Assembly: GCF_001613325.1 (NCBI RefSeq)
Contig: NZ_BDCD01000029.1
Coordinates: forward strand, 1 to 64,000
Length of the DNA: 64,000 nucleotides
Direction of reading: 5' to 3'
Source of the DNA: Nocardia yamanashiensis NBRC 100130
GTDB taxonomy: Bacteria > Actinomycetota > Actinomycetes > Mycobacteriales > Mycobacteriaceae
A program made the translations under genes and the position numbers. Below are positions 35,254 to 42,197 of this stretch, piece by piece; position 1 is the stretch's first letter; each line of letters opens with the position of its first letter. Under the pieces are notes generated by a model. That model made no database searches, was not told where the DNA came from, and worked only from the letters and a program-made list of their open reading frames with translations.

Positions 35254-35640
35254 TCAGGCTGCGCCCGGTGGCGCGTCGATGGGGCGGGACAGCGGGCTGC
35301 CCGCTGGATTCACGTACAGCACCGTGAGTTTCACGCCGCGGGTACCGGTGTTGCGGGCCAGGTGGGCGTGGGCGCGGCCGGGCGGTTCGCGGAAGATCCG
35401 CCACGGCCGTTTCACCACGGGGCGCAGATCGGTGCCGGGGTGATCCAGCGGGCCGCCGGTGACCAGCACGAACAATGTGCCGTCGTGATAGTGCCAGCCG
35501 GTATATCCGCCCGGCGCGAGCACCGTCTGGCGCAGCACCAATTCCTTTCCGGCGCAGCTGAACCGGAACAGCACGCGACTGGCGGTGCCGGACGCGGGTG
35601 CGGGATTCGCCCGGTACCCGCGTCCCCGATCAGCGTGCAC
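35254..35640 (-). CDS. Cupin domain protein
   Basis: A 128-residue protein folding as one cupin barrel. Motif 1 is GGYTGWHYHDGTLFVLVTGG (HxH metal ligands with a missing later Glu), and motif 2 is PGRAHAHLARNTGTRGV. The metal site appears to be His-only. GTG 35640. It lies upstream of a GNAT gene with 50 bp between, same direction. Function unassigned; single-domain cupins may be dioxygenases or sugar/ligand binders. Confidence 0.8.
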   Translation of the reverse strand: MHADRGRGYRANPAPASGTASRVLFRFSCAGKELVLRQTVLAPGGYTGWHYHDGTLFVLVTGGPLDHPGTDLRPVVKRPWRIFREPPGRAHAHLARNTGTRGVKLTVLYVNPAGSPLSRPIDAPPGAA

Positions 35641-35663
35641 GGCCCCGCCCGCCCGCCGCGGTG

Positions 35664-35963
35664 TCAGTGGTCGTCGTAATGCCCGTCGTGCGCGGCGTGC
35701 CGATGTCCGTCATGGATGTAGTCCACATGATCGCCGTGCGGCACCGCCACATGCCCGCAGTCGGGACCGTGCTGGTGATCGTGATCCGCGTGCGCCACAT
35801 GCCCGGCCGGCTCGCACTCGTCGAAATGCCCATCGTGGGCGCGGTGAATATGCCCGTCATGCACATAGTCGATGTGATCGTCGTGCGGAATGGCTACATG
35901 CCCGCAACTGGGACCGTGAACATGGTCGTGACCGGCATGAGCGGCATGTTGTTGTCCTGCCAT
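35664..35963 (-). CDS. His-rich metal-binding protein with internal duplication
   Basis: A 99-residue protein in which 27 residues are His, with three Cys. Two tandem units of about 40 residues (about 11-49 and 60-99) share GHDHVHGPSCGHVAIPHDDH / DHDHQHGPDCGHVAVPHGDH and HDGHRHAAHDGH patterns. No membrane helix. The composition indicates binding of Zn, Ni, Co or Cu. ATG 35963. It follows the DUF692 cluster genes in the same direction with a 70-bp gap (36034), so functional linkage is possible. Similar proteins in actinobacteria are sometimes labelled zinc transporter permease, which the sequence does not support. Confidence 0.8.
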   Translation of the reverse strand: MAGQQHAAHAGHDHVHGPSCGHVAIPHDDHIDYVHDGHIHRAHDGHFDECEPAGHVAHADHDHQHGPDCGHVAVPHGDHVDYIHDGHRHAAHDGHYDDH

Positions 35964-36033
35964 GAGCGTCCTTCCAGAGAAGTTGGAGCTTCCAGCAAAC
36001 ATGCCGACATTAGCACTTGCGCATTTGTCCCGG

Positions 36034-36384
36034 TCAGCGGTTGCGGCGCAGGCGTGCCCAGCGGTTGCGGCGCGGGCGGGGGTCGGGGAGGCCGTGGTCG
36101 GCGGCGAAGGCGACCGCGTCCGCGACGGTGGAGGTCTTCGGGCGGGTGGCCGCCCATTCCAGGTAGCGGGCAATGAAATCCGGGCCGGCCTGGTGCGCCA
36201 GTAGCGGGAAACGCCGCGCTACTTCGTCGGCACGCTTGTGCAGCAGCGTATGTGCGGTCGCTGCGACATCACCGGCGTCGAAGCCGGGCGGCACCTCGGC
36301 CCCGGCGACCAGCGCGCGGATCAGGGCGGCTTGTTGCGCGGCCAGCGAGGCGCGATCGGACTCGGTCGTATCGGAGTCAGCCAT
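36034..36384 (-). CDS. SCO6045-like partner protein of DUF692 system
   Basis: A 116-residue soluble protein, mostly helical, with an N-terminal acidic stretch (MADSDTTESD) and a basic end (PRPRRNRWARLRRNR). Its core PPGFDAGDVAATAHTLLHKRADEVARRFP and FIARYLEWA match the small domain that follows actinobacterial DUF692 genes (named after SCO6045). ATG 36384 overlaps the DUF692 stop by 8 bp, so translation is coupled. By analogy with partner proteins of other MNIO enzymes, it probably helps bind or present the substrate; that is inference. Confidence 0.75.
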   Translation of the reverse strand: MADSDTTESDRASLAAQQAALIRALVAGAEVPPGFDAGDVAATAHTLLHKRADEVARRFPLLAHQAGPDFIARYLEWAATRPKTSTVADAVAFAADHGLPDPRPRRNRWARLRRNR

Positions 36385-37351
36385 TAAGACTTTCCGGCCG
36401 GATCGTGATCGGGGCGCGTCCCGACGCGGTCGCGATGGAGTTCAACTCGTCGAACAACTCCGCGGCGGGTGGATAGTTTCCATCGCGCTCCAGCATGAGC
36501 GGGGTGTCGCGGTCGGCGGTGAAGGCCGCGACCAGCGCGAGCACCTCCGGCGGAACGGGATGCACGTGGGTGTCGTGATAGCGGCCGCCGGTTTCGCGGC
36601 CACCCGCCACATGGCAATAGGCCAGGCGTTCGGTGGGGAGGCGCAGCAGTTCGGCGAGTGGATCCAGGCCCCGATTACGGGAATTGGCATACACATTCGC
36701 GATATCGAGCAGCAGATGGACTCCGGTGCGTTCGACCAGCTCGCTCAGGAACTCCGCTTCGGTGAATTCCGCGTCCGGCCAATCGAAGAGCGTCGCGATG
36801 TTCTCCACAGCAAGCGGTACATCCAGTTCGGCCTGGGTGCGAGAGATATTGCGCGTCAGGGCATCCAGTGCCTCCCGTGTGCGTGGCACCGGCAGCAGAT
36901 GCCCGGCCTCCAGCCCGCCCGCGCGCACGAATGCGATGTGCTCGCTGACGAGCGGCGCTCCGAGCGCCCGCGCGCAGTCGGCGAGATGCCGCACCCGGCG
37001 TTCGTCCACCAGCTCCGCGCCGCCCAGCGAGAGTGAAATACCATGCGGCACAGCGGGTACACCGGTCGCAATCAGCGTCGCAAGCTCGTCGGGCACCACG
37101 ACCCCGCGCCCCTTGGCCGCAGTCGGCAGGGTCTCCGCGATCACCTCGCAGAACCCGATCCCATCGAATCCCGCGATGATCCCGCAGATCTCCCGCCGCC
37201 AGCCGATGCCGACCGCTCCGGCGGGCAACGGACTACCCACAGCAGCTGTGGATGACTGTGTATAGACCAGCGGATCGCGCGACGGAAGCCGTTGGGACTG
37301 TGGGTCTTCGGCCGAACGCGGCTTCGCCGCAACGGGGCGGGGCGTGCTCAT
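36377..37351 (-). CDS. DUF692 / MNIO-type iron enzyme (RiPP modifying)
   Basis: A 324-residue TIM-barrel enzyme of the multinuclear non-heme iron oxidative family (MbnB, TglH, ChrH, BufB relatives). Candidate metal ligands, as placed in that family: His103 (VPHG), Glu137-His138 (SEH), Glu183 (VENI), Asp216/Asn219 (LDIANVY), His247 (YCHVAGG), Asp260-His262 (HDTH) and Glu288-Asp290 (ERDGNYP). These enzymes oxidise Cys or Asn-Cys residues in peptides. ATG 37351 overlaps the stop of the Cys/Gly-tailed membrane protein gene by 4 bp (ATGA), the natural substrate candidate. The first 45 residues are a low-complexity lead-in. Confidence 0.9.
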   Translation of the reverse strand: MSTPRPVAAKPRSAEDPQSQRLPSRDPLVYTQSSTAAVGSPLPAGAVGIGWRREICGIIAGFDGIGFCEVIAETLPTAAKGRGVVVPDELATLIATGVPAVPHGISLSLGGAELVDERRVRHLADCARALGAPLVSEHIAFVRAGGLEAGHLLPVPRTREALDALTRNISRTQAELDVPLAVENIATLFDWPDAEFTEAEFLSELVERTGVHLLLDIANVYANSRNRGLDPLAELLRLPTERLAYCHVAGGRETGGRYHDTHVHPVPPEVLALVAAFTADRDTPLMLERDGNYPPAAELFDELNSIATASGRAPITIRPESLNG

Positions 37352-38289
37352 CCGCCGCACCCGCCGCCGCAGCCCCCGCCACAGCTGCTGCCGCAGGAGC
37401 TGCCGCCGCTGTCCCCACCGCTGCTGCCGCTGTCGCCGCTGGAGCAGCTGCTGCCGCTGTATCCGCCGCCTCCGCTGGCCGCGCCCATGATTCCGGCCAG
37501 GCCGGGGTCGAGGCTCCACAGCACGGCCGCGCCGAAGAGGGCGGCGGCCAGGGCGGCGCTGTCGGCTCCGTAGGCGGCGTAGGCGGGCGAGTTGCCGGGG
37601 CGCAGATGGGTGTTGCGGCGCACGGTTTCGTCGCGGACGCGGCGGCCGCGGCGGGTCAGGCGGGCGGGGCGCATGATCAGCCCGGCGCAGATCAGGACCG
37701 GGATCATGAGCAGGATGAGATAGCCGACCGGGTGGTGGTTGGCGGATCCGGCGATGATGCGGACGATGCCGAGGACCAGCAGGGCGTCCAGGGGAAGGGC
37801 CGCCAGGAACAGCGCTTTGCGCTGGTCGGGCCCGAGCAGATAGCCGAGGTCGGCGAGGGACGCGCGCAGGCGGTCGAGCTGGCCCTTCATCGCGGTGTGC
37901 ATTGCCGGCACGTTGCGGCGGCTGGAGGTTTGCAGGTGTTCCAGCAGGCTGACCGAAAGCGGTTCCAGCACTTCGCGTTCCCGGCGGCTCGGAGTGAGCG
38001 TCGGGGTGGCGGTGGAATCGATGTGACCGTGCCCGCGCAATTGCGCGAGACCGGCCAATACCGGCCGGCGGTCGTCGAAGAGCATGCCGGTTTCGACCGG
38101 CGAGAGCGGGACGGCGGGTCGTTCGCCGTCGTCGCCGCGAATGATCCTGGTGCGCTGGGCGAATCCGTAGACCGCGGCGGCCACGGCGAGCAGGGTGTAG
38201 AGGGCCAGGAAGGCCGGGCCGGAAATCCCCCAGGTATCGGCGGCGGTAGCCGGGCCGGATGCCGCGGCTGCGTAGGTCCCGTGGACCAT
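37348..38289 (-). CDS. TIGR04222-type membrane protein with Gly/Cys C-terminal tail
   Basis: A 313-residue protein. Membrane helices are predicted at about 24-43, 162-180 and 188-206, with a possible fourth at 243-260. Residues 62-155 form a soluble helical domain. The last 45 residues are almost only Gly, Ser, Cys and Asp, with Cys at 282, 299, 303, 307 and 311; the last four are spaced every four residues (CGSSCGGGCGGGCGG). I recall TIGR04222 as the actinobacterial family with such tails, presumed to be modified by the neighbouring DUF692 enzyme. Starts at ATG 38289 with GAGGGGGAG upstream, first gene of the coupled trio. Confidence 0.85.
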   Translation of the reverse strand: MVHGTYAAAASGPATAADTWGISGPAFLALYTLLAVAAAVYGFAQRTRIIRGDDGERPAVPLSPVETGMLFDDRRPVLAGLAQLRGHGHIDSTATPTLTPSRREREVLEPLSVSLLEHLQTSSRRNVPAMHTAMKGQLDRLRASLADLGYLLGPDQRKALFLAALPLDALLVLGIVRIIAGSANHHPVGYLILLMIPVLICAGLIMRPARLTRRGRRVRDETVRRNTHLRPGNSPAYAAYGADSAALAAALFGAAVLWSLDPGLAGIMGAASGGGGYSGSSCSSGDSGSSGGDSGGSSCGSSCGGGCGGGCGG

Positions 38290-38387
38290 GGCTCCCCCTC
38301 GGGAGTCGTAGGACTGTCGATCACCCCCAGTATCGCGGCGGTACGGGTGCGGCGTTAATGAATTTTTCGGGTGATTAGTGTGATTCG

Positions 38388-39356
38388 GTGCGATTTCTCA
38401 GCAAGTTCTATATCGACGGATTCATCCTGTCGATCCTCGCCGTCGTCGCCGTGGCCAGCATCTTCCCGGCCCGCGGCGAGGCCGCCGAGGTGGTGAGCTG
38501 GCTGACGAAGATAGCCATCGCCTTGCTGTTCCTGCTGTACGGCACCCGCCTGTCCCCGCAGGAGGCGCTCGCGGGCCTCAAACACTGGCGATTGCACGTG
38601 ACCGTGCTGGTCTGCACCTTCGTCCTGTTCCCGCTGCTCGGCCTGGCCGCGCGGTTGCTGGTGCCGCACATCCTGACCGAGGACCTCTACACCGGCCTGC
38701 TGTTCCTGTGCCTGGTGCCGTCCACGGTGCAGTCCTCGATCGCTTTCACCTCCATCGCCAAGGGCAATGTGGCGGGCGCGATCGTCAGCGCCACGGTGTC
38801 GAACCTGCTGGGCGTCTTCCTGACCCCCGCCCTGGTCATCCTGTTGATGAACACCACCGGCCAGGCGCGGGTGGATCCGTCGGCCGTGCTCGACATCGTG
38901 CTGCAGCTGCTGGTCCCGTTCTTCCTGGGCCAGCTCATCCGCCCGAAGGTGATCGGCTGGCTGCGACGGCACGCCGAGCCGACCAAGCTGGTGGATCGCG
39001 GTTCCATCCTGCTGGTGGTCTACAGCGCGTTCAGCGCGGGCATGGTGGAGGGCATCTGGCATGCCATGTCGCCGTGGCGGATACTGGCGCTGGCCGTGGT
39101 GTGCGCGGTGATGCTGGCGCTGGTGCTGGGCGCCACCATGCTCATCGGCCGCGGTGAGCATTTCGATCGCGGCGACCGCATCGTGGTGGTGTTCTGCGGT
39201 TCCAAGAAGAGCCTGGCGACCGGACTGCCCATGGCCACGGTGCTGTTCGCGGGCGCGCCGATCGGCCTGATCGTGCTGCCGCTCATGATGTTCCACCAGA
39301 TTCAGCTGATCACCTGCGCCGCCCTCGCACAGCGCTGGGCTCGGACCGCACCGTAG
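38388..39356 (+). CDS. Bile acid:Na+ symporter family transporter (YfeH-like)
   Basis: A 322-residue protein with about ten helices, of the SBF-like PF13593/YfeH type. Features: ALLFLLYGTRLSPQEALAG, LCLVPSTVQSSIAFTSIAKGNVAGAIVSA (the cross-over region that binds Na+), and FCGSKKSLATGLPMA. Start GTG 38388. In E. coli and plants, relatives move organic anions; no substrate is known here. It is divergent from the TIGR04222 gene, and its 3' end overlaps the aminotransferase gene by 47 bp in the opposite direction. Confidence 0.88.
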   Translation: MRFLSKFYIDGFILSILAVVAVASIFPARGEAAEVVSWLTKIAIALLFLLYGTRLSPQEALAGLKHWRLHVTVLVCTFVLFPLLGLAARLLVPHILTEDLYTGLLFLCLVPSTVQSSIAFTSIAKGNVAGAIVSATVSNLLGVFLTPALVILLMNTTGQARVDPSAVLDIVLQLLVPFFLGQLIRPKVIGWLRRHAEPTKLVDRGSILLVVYSAFSAGMVEGIWHAMSPWRILALAVVCAVMLALVLGATMLIGRGEHFDRGDRIVVVFCGSKKSLATGLPMATVLFAGAPIGLIVLPLMMFHQIQLITCAALAQRWARTAP

Positions 39357-40479
39357 CCGACAGCACCCGGCTGTCCTCGTGCCGCAGCGGACGCAAACCG
39401 GCCGCAGAGCGGGAAGCCAAGGCGTGCAGGACCGCTCGATCCGCGCCCGGATCACCGACCGCGATGCGCGCGCTGCCGTCCGGATAGCGTTTGGCGGCGA
39501 TCCCGGCCCGCGCCAGCGCCGGCGCGATATCGGGACCGGGCAGGTACAGGAAGTTCGCACTGCTGCGCGGCACCCGGATCCCGGTGCGCCGCAGCGAGGT
39601 GCGCAGCAGTTCCCGTTCGGTGGTGATGCACAGCACCCGCTCGCCGAGTTCGGCCTGCGCGGCATAGGAGGCCCGCACCGCCGCCACCGCCGTATCGGGC
39701 ATCCCGAACGGCAATTGCAGCCGATGCACCCGCGCCACCAGCTCGGGCGCCCCGAACGCGTAGCCGATGCGCAGCCCGGCCAGCCCGTACGCCTTGGAGA
39801 AGGTGCGCAGGATCAGCACGTTCGGATGCCGGTTCACCAGTTCGACGGCATCCAATACATCGGCCGCGCCCAGGAATTCGACGTACGCCTCGTCCAGGAT
39901 CACCGGCACTGTCGCCGGGATCGCGCACAGGAACGCCTTGAGCTCACTGGGCGCGATCACCGTCCCGGTGGGATTGTGCGGCCGGCACACCGCGACCAGC
40001 CCGGTGTGTGCGTTGACCGCGCGGGCCATTGCCCACAAGTCCTGGCGTCCGGCGGTGTCCAGCGGCACCGGCACCGAGCGCAGGCCGAGCTGCCCGGCCA
40101 TGATCGGATAGCCGTCGAAGGTCGGTGTGGCGTAGACGAACGGCGCGCCGGGCGCGGGCAGCGTCTGCATGATCTGCATGGCCACGCCGGTCGCCCCGGA
40201 CCCGACCACCACCTGCTCGGCGTCGACGCCGAGATGATCGGCGATCAGCCGCGGCAGCTGCCGGGGCACGAACTCCGGATACCGATTGGCCTGGCGCAGG
40301 CAGTCCACCAGCGCCGCCCGCACGGAAGGCAAAGGCGGGAAAGGGTTTTCGCTCAGCGTCAGGTCGTAGCGCACCGTCCGGTCCCGCTCGCCGGTCTGAT
40401 CGGTGGCGCGCAGCCCGGTCGGCCAGCGCACCGCGGCCATACGGGGCGCGGGTCGCAGTCGGTTCTCGTGCGCGTTCAT
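39310..40479 (-). CDS. PLP-dependent class I/II aminotransferase (HisC-like)
   Basis: A 389-residue fold-type I aminotransferase. It has LSENPFPPLP (HisC-like start), GSGATGVAMQI cofactor phosphate loop, PHNPTGTVI, ILDEAYVEFLG (Asp and Tyr that contact PLP) and TFSKAYGLAGLRIGYA with the Schiff-base Lys. It resembles histidinol-phosphate and pyridoxal-type amine-forming enzymes. ATG 40479 overlaps the KAS III-like gene stop by four bases. Last of four genes in a coupled operon. Probably aminates the keto product made upstream; no his genes are nearby, so a biosynthetic role outside histidine is likely. Confidence 0.88.
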   Translation of the reverse strand: MNAHENRLRPAPRMAAVRWPTGLRATDQTGERDRTVRYDLTLSENPFPPLPSVRAALVDCLRQANRYPEFVPRQLPRLIADHLGVDAEQVVVGSGATGVAMQIMQTLPAPGAPFVYATPTFDGYPIMAGQLGLRSVPVPLDTAGRQDLWAMARAVNAHTGLVAVCRPHNPTGTVIAPSELKAFLCAIPATVPVILDEAYVEFLGAADVLDAVELVNRHPNVLILRTFSKAYGLAGLRIGYAFGAPELVARVHRLQLPFGMPDTAVAAVRASYAAQAELGERVLCITTERELLRTSLRRTGIRVPRSSANFLYLPGPDIAPALARAGIAAKRYPDGSARIAVGDPGADRAVLHALASRSAAGLRPLRHEDSRVLSATVRSEPSAVRGRRR

Positions 40480-41516
40480 CGCGCCGCGCCCCAGCGCACC
40501 GCCGCCGCCCCCGCGAAATCACCCGCGTGCGCGAAGGCCGACATCAGCACCACCGAACCATTGCGTAACCGGCCCGCCTGATTCTCGGTGTCCAGGGTGA
40601 CGGGAATGCCAGCCGCGAAAAGGTTTCCGCACTGATCGAAGGTGTCGGGATGACGTTCGGCCGGCAACTCCAGCGCATCGTGCCAATTGCGCAGGAACAG
40701 GCGATTGGGCTGATTGGTGACGAGGGTGTCGATATCGCGGCTCTTCACCCCGATCCGCTTGCACACCTCCAGCGCCACCTCCGGAACGAGGCGGTTGCCG
40801 CGCGAGAACACCTTGGCCACTTTGGATTCGGTGAAACTCACGCAGCCCTGGCCTTCGCCCGGCTCCCAGTACTTGCGGTCGCCATTGGTGCTGAAGTCCA
40901 TGTCCCCGGCGAATTCCGGATAGGTGCGGCATTCGATATCGAGAATGGGTGCGCTGTTGTCCTTCACGACCAATCCCACCCCGCACCCGTCTCCCGGCAC
41001 CGGCGCCTGGGCCAGCTTGCGGATATCGGGTTGGGTGAACACCGGTCCCGCGCAGTTCTGGGTGACCGCGATCAGCGCGGTGCGGGCGTCGGTGGTCTGC
41101 AGGATCATGCGCGCCAGCCACATCATGTGCACGAAGGCCGCGCACCCGCCGTTGTGCACGTCGAATACCCAGCGCGGCTTCATGTTCAGCCGCCGCGCCA
41201 CCTCCGGCCCGCAGCCCAGCACCGGATTGTCGGGCAGCTGGGTGTGGGTGAGCAGTACGTCGATCTTCGAAAGCGTTTCCGCGCCATGGCGATCCACCAG
41301 ACCGGCGGCGGCCCGCTCCACCATGTCCACCGCGGTCTCGTCGCGGCCGCGATGATGGCGGCCCTTGGGGGCCCGGAACATGACGTTCTTCGCCATCCGG
41401 TCGGAGCGGGAGAACTGGGTGAAGTACTCGGTGCCGACGGGCTCGCCGGGCAGATAACTCGCTACATCCACCAGGCTGACCGGCGGTGTCCTGAGAGCGG
41501 GGTCGGTGAAATCCAT
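40476..41516 (-). CDS. KAS III-like ketosynthase lacking the usual catalytic His
   Basis: A 346-residue thiolase-fold protein. Nucleophile Cys125 is in VHNGGCAAFV. The third-residue Asn is at 298 in QCGNLFAAG. The position normally held by His reads NQPNR (Asn268 in TLVTNQPNRLF instead of HQAN). It may be an acyl-transferring or C-N/C-S bond-forming variant rather than a decarboxylative ketosynthase. ATG 41516 chosen; TTG 41525 is also open. Third gene of the operon, overlapping the aminotransferase by four bases. Confidence 0.85.
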   Translation of the reverse strand: MDFTDPALRTPPVSLVDVASYLPGEPVGTEYFTQFSRSDRMAKNVMFRAPKGRHHRGRDETAVDMVERAAAGLVDRHGAETLSKIDVLLTHTQLPDNPVLGCGPEVARRLNMKPRWVFDVHNGGCAAFVHMMWLARMILQTTDARTALIAVTQNCAGPVFTQPDIRKLAQAPVPGDGCGVGLVVKDNSAPILDIECRTYPEFAGDMDFSTNGDRKYWEPGEGQGCVSFTESKVAKVFSRGNRLVPEVALEVCKRIGVKSRDIDTLVTNQPNRLFLRNWHDALELPAERHPDTFDQCGNLFAAGIPVTLDTENQAGRLRNGSVVLMSAFAHAGDFAGAAAVRWGAAR

Positions 41517-41526
41517 GGCGCACAAC

Positions 41527-42195
41527 TCATTTCATCCAAGCGGGTGTGATGGGCAGGCCGTGCGAGGCGCGATACTCCGCGATCGCCTTGAGATTGTCGA
41601 GTTCGAGCTGATGCCCGGCCGAGAACATCTCCCAGAAGTCGCCCACCCACACCTTGCGACCCTCCGGCGCGGTGTGCTGGTAGGGGTTGTCGTCGTAGAA
41701 GGGGTGGCGGCAATTCGTCCACAGCACCACCGAACCCGGTTTGTCGAACACGACCTGTGCGTCCACGACCCGCAGCAGGTAGATCATCCACAGGTGTTCG
41801 CGCTGATCCCAGGCGCAGTGGTAATCCACGGTCATGGCATCCGGATTGGCGACGGTGCGGGTGTAGATATCGGTGTAGATGCCGGTGGCGTCGCCGAGCC
41901 GGTCGTACGACACCCACAGGCCGGGTTCGTCGGTCTCCTTGAATCCGCGCAGACTGTAGGTCCACTCCTCCAAACTCCTGGTGTCCGCCAGGTATTCGTA
42001 GAGTTCGCGTGGCGGCGCGTCGATATAACCCTGGACCGGGCAGTAATCGCCGAAGATCTGATCGTGCGGATACACCGACCGCAGCATGTCGAGAATGATC
42101 GGGGTGGTGGTCTCCCGGTCGGAATTCTCGATGCGCAGCAGGCCGGGCACCTCCTCGGGAATATCGCTGAGTGCGGGCAGGGCGCTGGCGGTCAC
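41527..42195 (-). CDS. START/SRPBCC-like protein of biosynthetic operon
   Basis: A 222-residue soluble protein. The pattern GYIDAPPRELYEYLADTRSLEEWTYSLRGF followed by alternating beta strands and a long C-terminal helix (GDFWEMFSAGHQLELDNLKAI) suggests a helix-grip START/SRPBCC fold with a hydrophobic cavity. GTG 42195 has a perfect AGGAGG five bases upstream, inside the TPP enzyme's last codons. Such proteins can act as cyclases or carriers of hydrophobic intermediates. Second gene of the operon; family not confidently named. Confidence 0.75.
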   Translation of the reverse strand: MTASALPALSDIPEEVPGLLRIENSDRETTTPIILDMLRSVYPHDQIFGDYCPVQGYIDAPPRELYEYLADTRSLEEWTYSLRGFKETDEPGLWVSYDRLGDATGIYTDIYTRTVANPDAMTVDYHCAWDQREHLWMIYLLRVVDAQVVFDKPGSVVLWTNCRHPFYDDNPYQHTAPEGRKVWVGDFWEMFSAGHQLELDNLKAIAEYRASHGLPITPAWMK

Positions 42196-42197
42196 GA

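Noticed and set aside
35964-36033. Zur box before the His-rich gene
   Set aside because: I looked for a TGAAAATNATTTTCA-type site; the AT-richer stretch here is not symmetric enough.
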